This document shows, piece after piece, positions 19,774-31,230 of a DNA stretch of 64,000 nucleotides. Every line of letters starts with the position of its first letter. Within the stretch, counting starts at the first letter, position 1. The notes under the pieces were generated by a model that was given only the letters and a program-made list of their open reading frames with translations, was not told the DNA's origin and did no database searches. Location of the stretch: assembly GCF_003234855.1 (NCBI RefSeq), contig NZ_QKTO01000008.1, positions 46,365 through 110,364 on the forward strand, read 5' to 3'. The DNA comes from Curtobacterium sp. MCBD17_032. Its GTDB lineage: Bacteria; Actinomycetota; Actinomycetes; Actinomycetales; Microbacteriaceae. The position numbers were made by a program, and so were the translations under genes.

Positions 19774-20775
19774 TCAGAAGCCGGACGGCACCCGCGGGGT
19801 GTACGCCTGCTCGAGTCGCGCGACCTCGTCCTCGGTGAGCGTGATCCCGGTCGCCGCGACCGCGTCGTCGATGTGGTGCTCCTTCGTCGCGCCGATGATC
19901 GGCGCCGAGACGGCCGGCTTGCCGGCGACCCAGGCGAGGGCGACCTGCGCCATGCTCGCGCCGCGCTCCTCGGCGACCTGCCCGACCGCGTCGACGATCG
20001 CGCGGTTCGCGTCCTCGTCCTGGCGGTACAGCGTCTTGCCGAACTCGTCGGTGTCGGCTCGCGAGCCGGAGCCCTGCGCGTCCCAGGGGCGGGTGACCTT
20101 GCCGCGGGCGAGCGGGCTCCACGGGATGACGCCGACGCCGGTGTGCTCGCAGAAGGGGTGCATCTCGCGCTCCTCCTCGCGCTCGAGCAGGTTGTACTGG
20201 TCCTGCATCGCGACGAACTTCGTCCAGCCGTGCAGCTCGGCGACGTGCTGCATCTCGGCGAACTGCCACGCCCACATGCTCGAGGCGCCGATGTAGCGGG
20301 CCTTGCCGGACTTGACGACGTCGTGCAGCGCCTCCATCGTCTCCTCGACCGGGGTGTGCGGGTCGAACCGGTGGATCTGGTACAGGTCGACGTAGTCGGT
20401 GCCGAGGCGGGTCAGGGAGGCGTCGATCTCGTGCATGACCGCAGCGCGCGACAGCCCGGCTCCGTTCCGACCGGGGCGCATGCGGTTGTAGACCTTCGTG
20501 AAGACCTGGACGTCCTCGCGCGGGGCGAGTTCGGCGAGGAGCTTCCCGGTGATCTCCTCGCTGCTGCCCGCGGAGTAGACGTTCGCGGTGTCGAACGTGG
20601 TGATGCCGGCCTCGAAGGCACGACGGACGAAGGGCCGGGCGTCGTCGAGCCCGACGCTCCACGCGTGCGAGCCGGCGGCCGGGTCGCCGTAGGACATCAT
20701 CCCGAGGACGATGCTCGATATCTCGAGGCCGGTGCTGCCGAGCCGGGTGGTGGGGACGGTCGTGGTGTCGGACAT
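19774..20775 (-). CDS. Aldo/keto reductase
   Basis: NADPH-dependent oxidoreductase, 333 aa, TIM-barrel fold. Catalytic tetrad context is visible: Asp in TTFDTANVY with the Tyr, Lys in VFTKVYN and His in LYQIHRFD. The cofactor region IIGATKEHHIDDAV is near the C-terminus. Start ATG 20775 with AAGGA upstream; the ORF extends further but without support. The substrate is unknown. A second, different aldo/keto reductase lies 1.5 kb away on the other strand. Confidence 0.93.
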   Translation of the reverse strand: MSDTTTVPTTRLGSTGLEISSIVLGMMSYGDPAAGSHAWSVGLDDARPFVRRAFEAGITTFDTANVYSAGSSEEITGKLLAELAPREDVQVFTKVYNRMRPGRNGAGLSRAAVMHEIDASLTRLGTDYVDLYQIHRFDPHTPVEETMEALHDVVKSGKARYIGASSMWAWQFAEMQHVAELHGWTKFVAMQDQYNLLEREEEREMHPFCEHTGVGVIPWSPLARGKVTRPWDAQGSGSRADTDEFGKTLYRQDEDANRAIVDAVGQVAEERGASMAQVALAWVAGKPAVSAPIIGATKEHHIDDAVAATGITLTEDEVARLEQAYTPRVPSGF

Positions 20776-20819
20776 GCGGGTCCTTCCGGGACGTGACGGG
20801 GCAGGCACCGACCGGTCGG

Positions 20820-21386
20820 TCAGGCGGCCGTGCGGGCGTCGCGCCCGGTGACCGCGAGGAGCTTCACCTGCAGCGGAGCATCGTCGTCCACCTGCACTGG
20901 AGCCGCGTACAGGCCGGTCCCGGCGAGGGACTGGATCTGCGGTTCGAAGTGCGTCCACACCGCCTCGACGAGTTCGTCCGGCAGCTGCTCGTCGCTGCCG
21001 GTGGCCCGCGCGAGGTCCCACGTGTGGATCGCGATGTCGCTCGTCTGCTCCGCCAGGTACTCGCCGGCGCTCACCACGTCGGTGGCCAGGTGCACCGGGG
21101 TGTCCTGCGGCGCGCGCTGCCACGCCTCGATCGCCGCGCTCGAGTGGCGCTCCCACTCCGCGACGAGGTCGTCGCCGATCGGTTCGAGGTCGGCCGCGGC
21201 CTGCTCGTGGTCGCAGCCCGTGAGCAGCTTCGGGATCCACCGCTGTTCGTCGACCACGTGGGCGACGAGGTCCCGGGTCGTCCACTCCGAGTCGGGCGTG
21301 GGTGCGTCCCAGTCGGCGACCGCGGCGACGCGGCGGCCGAACTCCGCGGCCGCGAGGGTCTGCAGGGCGATCCAGTCGGTGGGCAT
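20820..21386 (-). CDS. TIGR03086-like protein of the DinB/maleylpyruvate isomerase superfamily
   Basis: 188 aa, four-helix bundle type found widely in mycothiol-producing actinobacteria. The family pattern is visible: an N-terminal WTTRDLVAHVVDEQRW with the metal-ligand His, and a downstream SDIAIHTWDLARATG with the second His pair. Likely binds a divalent metal. Some relatives are mycothiol-dependent; the reaction here is unknown. Start ATG with AGGAG upstream. Confidence 0.85.
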   Translation of the reverse strand: MPTDWIALQTLAAAEFGRRVAAVADWDAPTPDSEWTTRDLVAHVVDEQRWIPKLLTGCDHEQAAADLEPIGDDLVAEWERHSSAAIEAWQRAPQDTPVHLATDVVSAGEYLAEQTSDIAIHTWDLARATGSDEQLPDELVEAVWTHFEPQIQSLAGTGLYAAPVQVDDDAPLQVKLLAVTGRDARTAA

Positions 21387-21456
21387 CGGGGTGACTCCTG
21401 TTCGTCGACGGTGCTGCTCACGCTACCGCTCGGTACGTCGTCCGTCGGGATGCGGG

Positions 21457-21489
21457 ACGAGCCCCGACGCCGATGGCGCCGGGGCTCGT
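21457..21489 (-). terminator. Hairpin terminator downstream of yceI
   Basis: 15-bp stem with one mismatch (ACGAGCCCCGACGCC and GGCGCCGGGGCTCGT) and a 3-nt loop, starting 17 nt beyond the yceI stop codon. Confidence 0.65.
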
Positions 21490-21505
21490 CGTGGTGGGAC
21501 CGAGG

Positions 21506-22066
21506 TCAGGCCGCCTGGAGGACGAACTGCACGTCGAGGTTGATGGTGACGTCGTTGCCGAGCGTGAAGCCACCGGCCTCGAGCGCGGCGTTCCAGTTCA
21601 CGCCGAACTCGGTGCGGTCGATCTTGGTCGTCGCCTCGGCGCCGAGCTTGGTCTGGCCGTAGCCGTCGGTGGTGACACCGCCGAACTCGGTCTTCAGGGT
21701 GACGTTCTTGGTGACGCCGCGGAGCGAGAGCTCGCCGTCGATGAGCATGTCGTCGCCGTCCTCGCGGATGCCCGTCGAGCGGAACGTCATCTGCGGGTGC
21801 TCCTCGGTGAGGAAGAAGTCGCCGGTGGCGAGGTGCTGGTCGCGCTGCGCCTGGTTGGTGTTGATGCTGGCGACGTCGATCGAGGCCTCGAGGGTGGTGT
21901 CGAGGGGGTTCTCGGCGGTGACGAGCGTCGCGTCGAACTGCTCGAACTTCCCCTTGACCTTGCTGATCGCGAGGTGGCGGACCGAGAAGCTGACCTCCGA
22001 GTGGGTCGGGTCGAGCTTCCAGGTGCCGGTGACGTAGCCGGGGATGGCGGAGGCGGTGAGAGCCAT
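21506..22066 (-). CDS. YceI family protein
   Basis: 186-aa lipocalin-like beta-barrel protein; family members bind isoprenoids or amphiphiles. Motifs: TWKLDPTHSEVSFSVRHL, VKGKFEQFDA, SIDVASINTNQAQRDQHLATGDFF, KIDRTEFGVNWN and the end DVTINLDVQF. No signal peptide, so it is cytoplasmic, unlike E. coli YceI. Start ATG 22066 has AAGGACA upstream. A perfect GGTTGA-N4-TCAACC palindrome lies about 110 nt upstream and may be an operator. Confidence 0.92.
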   Translation of the reverse strand: MALTASAIPGYVTGTWKLDPTHSEVSFSVRHLAISKVKGKFEQFDATLVTAENPLDTTLEASIDVASINTNQAQRDQHLATGDFFLTEEHPQMTFRSTGIREDGDDMLIDGELSLRGVTKNVTLKTEFGGVTTDGYGQTKLGAEATTKIDRTEFGVNWNAALEAGGFTLGNDVTINLDVQFVLQAA

Positions 22067-22174
22067 GGTGTGTCCTTCTTCGAGCGAGGTGTCTTCGAGC
22101 GGTGAGTCGGGGGGCCGGCGCGGTGGTGCATGCGCCTGCATCGACCTTGATGCTACCCCATCCTGCACCCGTTT

Positions 22175-22190
22175 GGTTGAAGCGTCAACC
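22175..22190. promoter_or_regulatory. Candidate operator upstream of yceI
   Basis: Perfect inverted repeat GGTTGA-AGCG-TCAACC in the 199-nt region between yceI and the divergent aldo/keto reductase gene. The TTGA/TCAA half-sites suit a MarR-type winged-helix regulator. No such regulator gene is adjacent, so the assignment is inference. Confidence 0.4.
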
Positions 22191-22252
22191 ATTGTTCACC
22201 GAGGAGCCGTCCCGGGTACTGCGGAGACCCCTCACGGGAGCGCTCACTCCAG

Positions 22253-22258
22253 TAGCGT
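22253..22258 (+). promoter_or_regulatory. -10 element of the aldo/keto reductase gene
   Basis: TAGCGT followed by 7 nt and ATG 22266. No ribosome binding site is present, so the mRNA is probably leaderless. Confidence 0.5.
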
Positions 22259-22265
22259 CGGCACC

Positions 22266-23270
22266 ATGGAATTCAGGTACCTGGGCAACTCCGGACTCAA
22301 GATCTCCGAGATCACCTACGGCAACTGGTTGACGCACGGCTCGCAGGTCGAGAACGACGTCGCCACCCAGTGCGTGCGCGCCGCGCTCGACGCCGGCATC
22401 ACCACGTTCGACACGGCGGACACGTACGCCAACACCGCGGCCGAGACCGTCCTCGGCGAAGCGCTCAAGGGCGAGCGTCGGCAGTCCCTCGAGGTCTTCA
22501 CGAAGGTGTACTGGCCGACCGGGCCCAAGGGCCACAACGACGTCGGCCTCAGCCGCAAGCACATCATGGAGTCGATCGACGGCTCGTTGCAGCGGCTGCA
22601 GACCGACTACGTCGACCTGTACCAGGCGCACCGCTACGACTACGAGACGCCGCTCGAGGAGACCATGCAGGCCTTCGCGGACGTCGTCCGCCAGGGCAAG
22701 GCGCTCTACATCGGCGTCAGCGAGTGGACCGCCGAGCAGATCCGCGCCGGCGCCGCGCTGGCGAAGGAGCTCGGCTTCCAGCTCATCTCGAACCAGCCGC
22801 AGTACTCGATGCTGTGGCGCGTCATCGAGGGCGAGGTCGTCCCGGCCTCGAAGCAGCTCGGTCTGTCCCAGATCGTCTGGTCGCCGATCGCGCAGGGCGT
22901 GCTCACCGGCAAGTACAAGCCGGGTCAGCCGCTGCCCGAGGGCTCGCGCGCCACGGACGAGAAGGGCGGCGCCGACATGATCAAGCGGTTCATGCGCGAC
23001 GAGGTCCTCGAGGCCGTCCAGCGCCTGCAGCCGGTCGCCGACCAGGCCGGGCTGACGCTCGCGCAGCTCGCCATCGCGTGGACGCTGCAGAACGAGAACG
23101 TCGCCTCGGCGATCGTCGGTGCCTCCCGACCGGAGCAGGTCACGGACAACGTCAAGGCCGCGGGCGTCACCCTCGACGCCGACGCGCTCGCCGCGATCGA
23201 CGACGCCCTCGGTGACATCCCCGAGCGTGACGCGTCGAAGAACGTGTCGCCCGCACAGCGCCCCGCCTGA
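22266..23270 (+). CDS. Aldo/keto reductase, potassium-channel beta-subunit type
   Basis: 334 aa. The N-terminus MEFRYLGNSGLKISEITYGNW and the motifs TTFDTADTYANTAAE, FTKVYWPTGPKGHNDVGLS and YQAHRYDYETPLEE match the YghZ/Kv-beta branch of the superfamily. The C-terminal cofactor site is AIVGASRPEQVTDN. Probably reduces aldehydes such as methylglyoxal-type compounds, by analogy only. Start ATG 22266 is set by the TANNNT hexamer 7 nt upstream. Confidence 0.94.
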   Translation: MEFRYLGNSGLKISEITYGNWLTHGSQVENDVATQCVRAALDAGITTFDTADTYANTAAETVLGEALKGERRQSLEVFTKVYWPTGPKGHNDVGLSRKHIMESIDGSLQRLQTDYVDLYQAHRYDYETPLEETMQAFADVVRQGKALYIGVSEWTAEQIRAGAALAKELGFQLISNQPQYSMLWRVIEGEVVPASKQLGLSQIVWSPIAQGVLTGKYKPGQPLPEGSRATDEKGGADMIKRFMRDEVLEAVQRLQPVADQAGLTLAQLAIAWTLQNENVASAIVGASRPEQVTDNVKAAGVTLDADALAAIDDALGDIPERDASKNVSPAQRPA

Positions 23271-23297
23271 TCGGCGCGGGTCGCGGTCGCGACCACC

Positions 23298-23347
23298 TGA
23301 CGGACGGGAGGCCCGGTACCAGCTGGTACCGGGCCTCCTGTCCGTCA
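23298..23347. terminator. Near-perfect 50-nt palindrome between convergent genes
   Basis: Two 25-nt arms with one mismatch pair, centred on GGTACCAG/CTGGTACC. It lies between the aldo/keto reductase and treZ stop codons. Same family as the gatB hairpin. Confidence 0.7.
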
Positions 23348-23364
23348 CGCGGTGGCGTGTGCGG

Positions 23365-25119
23365 TCAGCGCACCACGACCAGGCCGCGACCGCCGAAGCG
23401 GACGCCGTCGGTGTCGAAGTCGGCGTCACCGAAGCTGAACAGCACCTCGCCGGTGGCGCCGACGAGCGGGACCTCCGCCGCGGCGTCCGACAGGTTCACG
23501 ACGACGTGCACCGGGGCGGCCGTCGGTCCGAGGAGCCCGCGGGTGAGCACGAGCCAGCGCTCGTCCTCGCTGAACCGCACCGCGTTCGCCTCGTACCGGT
23601 GGTCGACGAACGCCTCGTCGGTCCGGCGGAGGGCGACGAGCACCCGGTAGGCGTTGAGGATCCGCGCACCGCGCTCCGACTCCGCGTCGGCCCAGACGAG
23701 CTTCGAGTTCGTGAACGTCGTCGGGTCCTGCGGGTCCGGCACCGTCGACTCGTCCCAGCCGTGCTCCGCGAACTCCTTGATGCGGCCCTCGGCCGTCACC
23801 TTGCCGAGCTCCGGCTCCGGGTGCGACGTGAAGAACTGCCACGGGGTCGTCGCGGCGAACTCCTCGCCCATGAACAGCATCGGCGTGAACGGACCGAGCA
23901 GGGTCAGGGCCGCCGCGATGACGAGCCCCTCGTCCGACACGGTCGCGGCCAGGCGGTCGCCGGCGGCCCGGTTGCCGATCTGGTCGTGGTTCTGGTTCGC
24001 GACGACGAGCGCCGTGGTGGGGGAGGTCCCGCGGTCGATCGGCCGGCCGTGGCGCTTGCCGCGGAACGAGGACCACGTGCCGTCGTGGAAGAAGCCCTGG
24101 TCGAGCACCTTCGCGAGCGCCGTCAGCGGGGCGAAGTCGGCGTAGTAGCCGTTCGTCTCCCCGGTGACCGCGACGTGCACGGCGTGGTGGAAGTCGTCGG
24201 ACCACTGCCCGGCGAGCCCGTAGTCGCCGGCCTCGCGCGGGCGGAACATCACCGGGTCGTTGAGGTCGGACTCGGCGATGAGCGAGAGCGGCCTGCCCGT
24301 GAACGACGAGTAGGCGTCGGTCTCGCTCGCCATCTCGGCCAGGACGTGCGGGCGGGTCGTGTCGCGGATGGCGTGCACGGCGTCGAGGCGCAGGCCGTCG
24401 ACGTGGTGGTCGCGGAACCACATGCGGACGTTGTCGAGCACGTACCGGCGGACCTCGGGGTGCTCGACGTTGACCGAGTCGCCCCACGTGTTCGCCAGAC
24501 CCTGGACGAGGTACGGGCCGTACAGCGGCAGGTAGTTGCCGCTCGGGCCGAGGTGGTTGTAGACGACGTCCTGGATGACCCCGAGGCCGAGCGCGTGCGC
24601 CCGGTCGACGAAGCGGTCGTAGGCGTCGGGACCGCCGTAGGGCGCGTGCACCGCGTACCACGCGACGCCGTCGTACCCCCAGTTCCACTCGCCGTTCACG
24701 CCGTTCACCGGCAGGAGCTCGACGAACTCCACGCCGAGCTCGACGAGGTGCTCGAGCTTCGCGGCGGCGGCGTCGAGCGTACCCTCCGGGGTGTACGTGC
24801 CGACGTGCATCTCGTAGATGACGCCGCCCCGTGCCGGGCGACCCGTCCAGGCGTCGTCGGTCCACGCGAAGCGGGACGGGTCGACGACCTCGGACGGGCC
24901 GTGCACGCCCTCGGGCTGGAACCGGCTGCGCGGGTCCGGGCGGACCGCGTCGTCACCGTCGATGCGGAAGCCGTAGCGGGCACCGACGACGGGCAGGACC
25001 TCGTCGGTGGTCCACCAGTCGTCGTCGCCATGTGTCAGCGGGTACTCGGTCCCGTCGACGACGAGGCGGACGTCCTCGGGCTCGGGGGCCCAGACGCCGT
25101 AACGGTCAGGACTGGTCAT
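23365..25119 (-). CDS. treZ: Malto-oligosyltrehalose trehalohydrolase
   Basis: Releases trehalose from malto-oligosyltrehalose made by TreY. 584 aa, GH13 fold. Motifs: N-terminal early-set domain ([17 protein letters not shown]), [31 protein letters not shown], nucleophile Asp in [13 protein letters not shown], acid Glu in [11 protein letters not shown] and [20 protein letters not shown] 25119 overlaps the treY stop (ATGA), making it the third gene of glgX-treY-treZ. Confidence 0.96.
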   Translation of the reverse strand: MTSPDRYGVWAPEPEDVRLVVDGTEYPLTHGDDDWWTTDEVLPVVGARYGFRIDGDDAVRPDPRSRFQPEGVHGPSEVVDPSRFAWTDDAWTGRPARGGVIYEMHVGTYTPEGTLDAAAAKLEHLVELGVEFVELLPVNGVNGEWNWGYDGVAWYAVHAPYGGPDAYDRFVDRAHALGLGVIQDVVYNHLGPSGNYLPLYGPYLVQGLANTWGDSVNVEHPEVRRYVLDNVRMWFRDHHVDGLRLDAVHAIRDTTRPHVLAEMASETDAYSSFTGRPLSLIAESDLNDPVMFRPREAGDYGLAGQWSDDFHHAVHVAVTGETNGYYADFAPLTALAKVLDQGFFHDGTWSSFRGKRHGRPIDRGTSPTTALVVANQNHDQIGNRAAGDRLAATVSDEGLVIAAALTLLGPFTPMLFMGEEFAATTPWQFFTSHPEPELGKVTAEGRIKEFAEHGWDESTVPDPQDPTTFTNSKLVWADAESERGARILNAYRVLVALRRTDEAFVDHRYEANAVRFSEDERWLVLTRGLLGPTAAPVHVVVNLSDAAAEVPLVGATGEVLFSFGDADFDTDGVRFGGRGLVVVR

Positions 25120-27595
25120 GCGTGACCCTCCAGGATCTCGACCTCGGCCTGCGCGTCGGTCTCGGTGTCGTCGGTGGTGGTGGTGGTGTCCGTGCCGGTC
25201 GTCCCGGCGGCGTCGTGCCCGGCGCCGTCGACGACGTCGGCCGGCACGAGCAGGGCGACCGGGAAGTCGGTCAGGAGCTCGCCGAGCAGCAGGTCGCGGT
25301 CGGCCGGGAAGCGTCGGCCGGTCAGCAGGTCGACGCGCTCGACGGGGACGACGTGCAGCAGCGTGTCCGCCCAACCGCCCACGGCCTCCAGGCCGAGCGG
25401 CAGCCGGGTGGCGATCGTGACGGCGCCGCCACGGTCGAAGGCGACCACGTGGTCGGCGGCCGGACCGGTCGCGTCGAGCGGGACGTACCGGCTGAAGAGC
25501 TCCGGGTGGTCCCGACGGACGCGGAGGGCACGACTCGTGACGAGCGTCTTGGCAGCGGCGTCCAGGTCGATCGTCGGGAGCGAGTCGGGGCCGTCGTCGT
25601 CCGCCCCGTCGAGCGTCGCGAGGACCCGGCGACGCTCGGCGTAGTCGACCGGTCGACGGTTGTCGGGGTCGACGAGCGACCGGTCCCAGGCCTCGGTGCC
25701 CTGGTAGACGTCGGGGACGCCGGGCGCGGTGAGGTGCACGATCTTCGCGCCGAGGCCGTTCGACCAGCCCGCGGCGGTGATCCGCTCGTCGAGGGCGTCC
25801 AGCTCGGCGACGACGGCCGGGTCGTCGAAGGACGCGTCGACGAGTGCGTGCATCTGCTGCTCGAACGCCTCGTCCGGTTCGGTCCACGTCGTGCTGTCGC
25901 CGGCCTCGCGCGAGGCCTTCTCGGCGTAGGCGTGGAGCCGCTCGCGGGAGGCCGGTCGGGCACCGACGATCGCCTGCCAGAGCAGGTTCGCGAACACGCC
26001 GTCCTCGAGCGGGGCGAGGGCGTTCAGCCGGTCGAACGTCGCCGTCCACTCCTCGCCGAGTTCCGCCAGGACCGCGATGCGGGCGCGGGTGTCCTCGCTC
26101 CGCTTCGTGTCGTGCGTGGTGAGCGTGGTCATGGCGAGCGGCCAGCTGGCGAGGCGCTCGCGCTGTGCTGCGTGGAACGCGTCGAGGGTCACCGAGAAGA
26201 TGCTCGGGTCACCGCCGACCTCGCTCAGCGACGACAGACGGGAGGTCCGGTAGAACGCGGTGTCCTCGACGCCCTTCGCCATCACCATGCCGCTGGTCTG
26301 CTGCAGGCGGATCGCCGCGGCGTCGTTCCCGTCGCACAGCGCGGGCGCGATGCGGTCGATGACGTCGGCGAGGTCCGGACGGGACTCCGCCGCGACCTCG
26401 AGCGCCTCGATCAGGTGGTGGATGCCCTCGGGCAGGTAGGTGCGGTAGACCTCGAAGGACGCGACGACCTCGGCGACGGCGTCGACGATGCGCTCCTCGT
26501 CCAGTGGTGCACCGTCGGCCTGCACGACCGGGTCGGCGACGAGCAGGCGGGCGAGACGACGCACCTCGCTGTTGAGGATGCCGTCGGCGATGCTTCGACG
26601 GGTGCCACGGGTCAGGTCCTGCCAGGCGACGTGCTCGCCGCGCAGGCGGTCCTCGAGCGCGGTGAGGGGTGCCTCGCCCGCGGGGTCGACGAACACGCGG
26701 TCGATGACGCCCAGCGCGTCGTAGCCGGTCGTGCCGTCGACCGGCCACGACGACGGCAGGAGTTCGCCGGGCTCGAGGATCTTCTCGACGAGTGTGTACG
26801 CGCCGCCGGTCAGGTCGGCGAGGTCGTCCAGGTAGCCGGCCGGGTCGGTCAGGCCGTCCGGGTGGTCGATGCGCAGCCCGTCGACGAGGCCGTCGCGGAA
26901 CCAGGAGCCGATGACGGCGTGCGAGGCGGCGAACACCTCGGGCTCCTCGACGCGGATGGCAGCGAGGGTGTTCACCGCGAAGAACCGGCGGTAGTTGAGT
27001 TCCGAGTCGGCGCGCTTCCAGTGCACGAACTCGTAGTGCTGGCGCGCGTGCACGGTCGCCACGTCGTCGCCGTCGTGCACGGTGCCGGGAGCGGTCGGGT
27101 ACGCCGTCTCGCCGACGAGCAGGCGGGGCGCGGAGCCGTCGGCGCTGCCGGTGTCGAGCGTGACACCGTCGAGGAGTCGGTCGTCGAGCACCGGGATGCG
27201 GATGCGTCCGTCGCCGGCGGCCCAGTCGACGTCGAACGCCTCCGCCAGCGGGGACTCCTGGCCGTGCTCGAGGAGCGACCACCACCACGGGTTGACGGCC
27301 GGCGTGGCGACACCGACGTGGTTCGGCACGACGTCGACGAGGACGCCGAGCCCGGCCGCGTGCGCGGCCTCGGCAAGTGCCCGGAGGGCGTCGTCGCCGC
27401 CGCGGTCGGTGTCGACGTGGGTGTGGTCGACGACGTCGTACCCGTGGCCGGAGCCGGGCTCCGCCTGCAGCACGGGGGAGAGGTACAGCCAGTCGGCGCC
27501 GAGGTCACGGACGTAGTCCACGACGTCGCGGGCGGCGTCGAGGTCGAAGTCGGCGGTGACCTGGAGGCGGTAGGTGGAGGTCGGGTTGCGGCGGG

Positions 27596-27599
<4 letters not shown>
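25116..27599 (-). CDS. treY: Malto-oligosyltrehalose synthase
   Basis: Intramolecular transglucosylase turning the reducing-end alpha-1,4 bond of maltodextrin into a trehalose bond. 827 aa, usual length. Motifs: [60 protein letters not shown] (nucleophile Asp), [10 protein letters not shown] (acid Glu), and [12 protein letters not shown] with [20 protein letters not shown] 27599 overlaps the glgX stop by 4 nt. A short low-complexity insert near the C-terminus ([15 protein letters not shown]) is unusual. Confidence 0.96.
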
Positions 27600-29968
<2,369 letters not shown>

Positions 29969-30039
29969 ACGTGCCTCCAGAAGGGGTGAACCCCGCCAAC
30001 GTATCGGCGGACCCCTGTGATGTCCGCGGCCCTGCCGAG

Positions 30040-30045
30040 TAGCGT
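30040..30045 (+). promoter_or_regulatory. -10 element of the GerW-like gene
   Basis: TAGCGT, then 7 nt, then ATG 30053, with no ribosome binding site. Confidence 0.45.
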
Positions 30046-30052
30046 CACCGCC

Positions 30053-30382
30053 ATGACCAACATCGTCACGCAGATCGCAGACAAGGTGCGGCCCGTCGGC
30101 GTCGCCTCGAACTACGGCGACCCGGTGGACGTCGGGGACAGCACGCTGATCCCCGTCTCCGTCAACTGGTACGGCTTCGGCGGCGGGTCCGACGCCGACG
30201 AGGACGGCGCCGGTGGCGGTGGCGGCGGTGCCGTCTCGCTCCCCGTCGGTGCGTACGTCCGTCGTCCCGGCCAGGACCTCGCCTTCGAGCCGAACCTCAT
30301 CTCGCTCCTCACCGTCAGCATCCCGGTGATCTGGGTCACGGGCAAGGTGCTCGCGAAGCTCATCCGCGCGCTCAAGAAGTGA
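30053..30382 (+). CDS. GerW/YtfJ-family protein
   Basis: 109 aa. The core (VASNYGDPVDVGDSTLIPV then VNWYGFGGGSD) and a Gly-rich loop followed by LPVGAYVRRPG match the GerW sporulation family, which is common in non-sporulating actinobacteria too. The C-terminus has one hydrophobic stretch (LLTVSIPVIWVTGKVLAKLI) that may contact the membrane. Function in this lineage is unknown. Monocistronic, ended by a strong hairpin. Confidence 0.85.
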   Translation: MTNIVTQIADKVRPVGVASNYGDPVDVGDSTLIPVSVNWYGFGGGSDADEDGAGGGGGGAVSLPVGAYVRRPGQDLAFEPNLISLLTVSIPVIWVTGKVLAKLIRALKK

Positions 30383-30396
30383 CGGCCTGACCGGAC

Positions 30397-30444
30397 GACG
30401 GACGGGAGGCACGGTGCGGGTCCGCACCGTGCCTCCCGTCCGTC
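30397..30444 (+). terminator. Long hairpin after the GerW-like gene
   Basis: 23-bp perfect stem (arms 30397-30419 and 30422-30444) around two unpaired bases, built on GGACGGGAGGCACGG. It separates this gene from the riboswitch transcript. Confidence 0.75.
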
Positions 30445-30474
30445 CGTGGTCGCGTCCCGCGACCGCGACCCCAC

Positions 30475-30480
30475 TACACT
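30475..30480 (+). promoter_or_regulatory. -10 element before the thiamine riboswitch
   Basis: TACACT lies 10-15 nt before the first conserved riboswitch bases, so transcription would begin right at its 5' edge. Confidence 0.5.
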
Positions 30481-30488
30481 GGCGGGAC

Positions 30489-30580
30489 ACACACGGGAGT
30501 CCGGGTCCACCGGGCTGAGAGGGAGCGAACGGCGCTCCGACCGTCGAACCTGATCCGGATCATGCCGGCGCAGGGAGGAG
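30489..30580 (+). promoter_or_regulatory. Thiamine pyrophosphate (TPP) riboswitch
   Basis: The THI-box core is unmistakable: CGGGAGTCC, then GGGCTGAGAGGG (pyrimidine-sensing side), then ACCTGATCCGGATCATGCC and GGCGCAGGGA (pyrophosphate-sensing side), in the right order and spacing. The ribosome binding site GGAGGAG directly abuts the 3' edge, 8 nt before ATG 30589. TPP binding therefore most likely blocks translation initiation. Confidence 0.95.
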
Positions 30581-30588
30581 TCCAGGTC

Positions 30589-31230
30589 ATGCCTGCTGTC
30601 ATGCAGTCTGCTGTCCCGTCCACCAAGGCCACCCGCTCGCTGCGGTGGCGGGTCGTGGACATCGTCGTCGCGAGCGTCCTCGCCGTCGCGATCGGCGTCG
30701 TCTTCAAGCTGTGGGAGTTCGGCTACGAGCCGATCAGCGCCGCCAGCGCGCTCGTGCTCCCCGGCTCGCAGTCGCTCTTCGGCGGCGTCTGGCTGCTCGC
30801 CGGACCGATCGTCGCGATCGTCGTGCGGAAGCCCGGTGCGGCCCTGTACGCCGAGATGGTCGCGGCGTCCGTCGAGGCCCTGCTCGGCACCCAGTGGGGG
30901 TGGCTCACGCTCGAGGCCGGGCTCGTGCAGGGGCTCGGGGCCGAACTCGTCCTCGCGCTCTTCCTGTACCGCGTGTACCGGCTGCCGGTCGTCGTCCTCG
31001 CCGGTGCCGCCGCGGGACTCGCACTCGGCATCAACGACTCGCTGCTCTGGTACGCGGGCCTCGACGCCGGGTTCAAGGCCGTCTACGTGGTCTGTGCCGT
31101 CATCTCCGGTGCGGTCATCGCCGGACTGGGTTCGTGGCTCGTCGTCCGGGCCCTCGCCGCCACCGGCGTGCTCTCGTCGTTCGCCGCGGGCCGCGAGCAC
31201 ACCAAGCGTGCGGCTCGCGCCTCGGCGTGA
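30589..31230 (+). CDS. ykoE: ECF transporter substrate-binding subunit, YkoE type (thiamine or precursor)
   Basis: 213-aa membrane S-component of an energy-coupling-factor importer. Five to six hydrophobic segments are visible, from VVDIVVASVLAVAIGVVFKL to VVCAVISGAVIAGLGSWLV. The N-terminal WRVVDIV followed by FKLWEFGYEPIS is YkoE-like. ATG 30589 follows the TPP riboswitch and its GGAGGAG site; ATG 30562 lies inside the riboswitch and is rejected. Substrate inferred from the riboswitch and family: thiamine or hydroxymethylpyrimidine. It overlaps the energising subunit gene by 4 nt. Confidence 0.92.
   Translation: MPAVMQSAVPSTKATRSLRWRVVDIVVASVLAVAIGVVFKLWEFGYEPISAASALVLPGSQSLFGGVWLLAGPIVAIVVRKPGAALYAEMVAASVEALLGTQWGWLTLEAGLVQGLGAELVLALFLYRVYRLPVVVLAGAAAGLALGINDSLLWYAGLDAGFKAVYVVCAVISGAVIAGLGSWLVVRALAATGVLSSFAAGREHTKRAARASA

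Noticed and set aside
30562..30588. ATG 30562 as start of the YkoE gene
   Set aside because: It lies in the conserved 3' part of the TPP riboswitch; ATG 30589 has the ribosome binding site.
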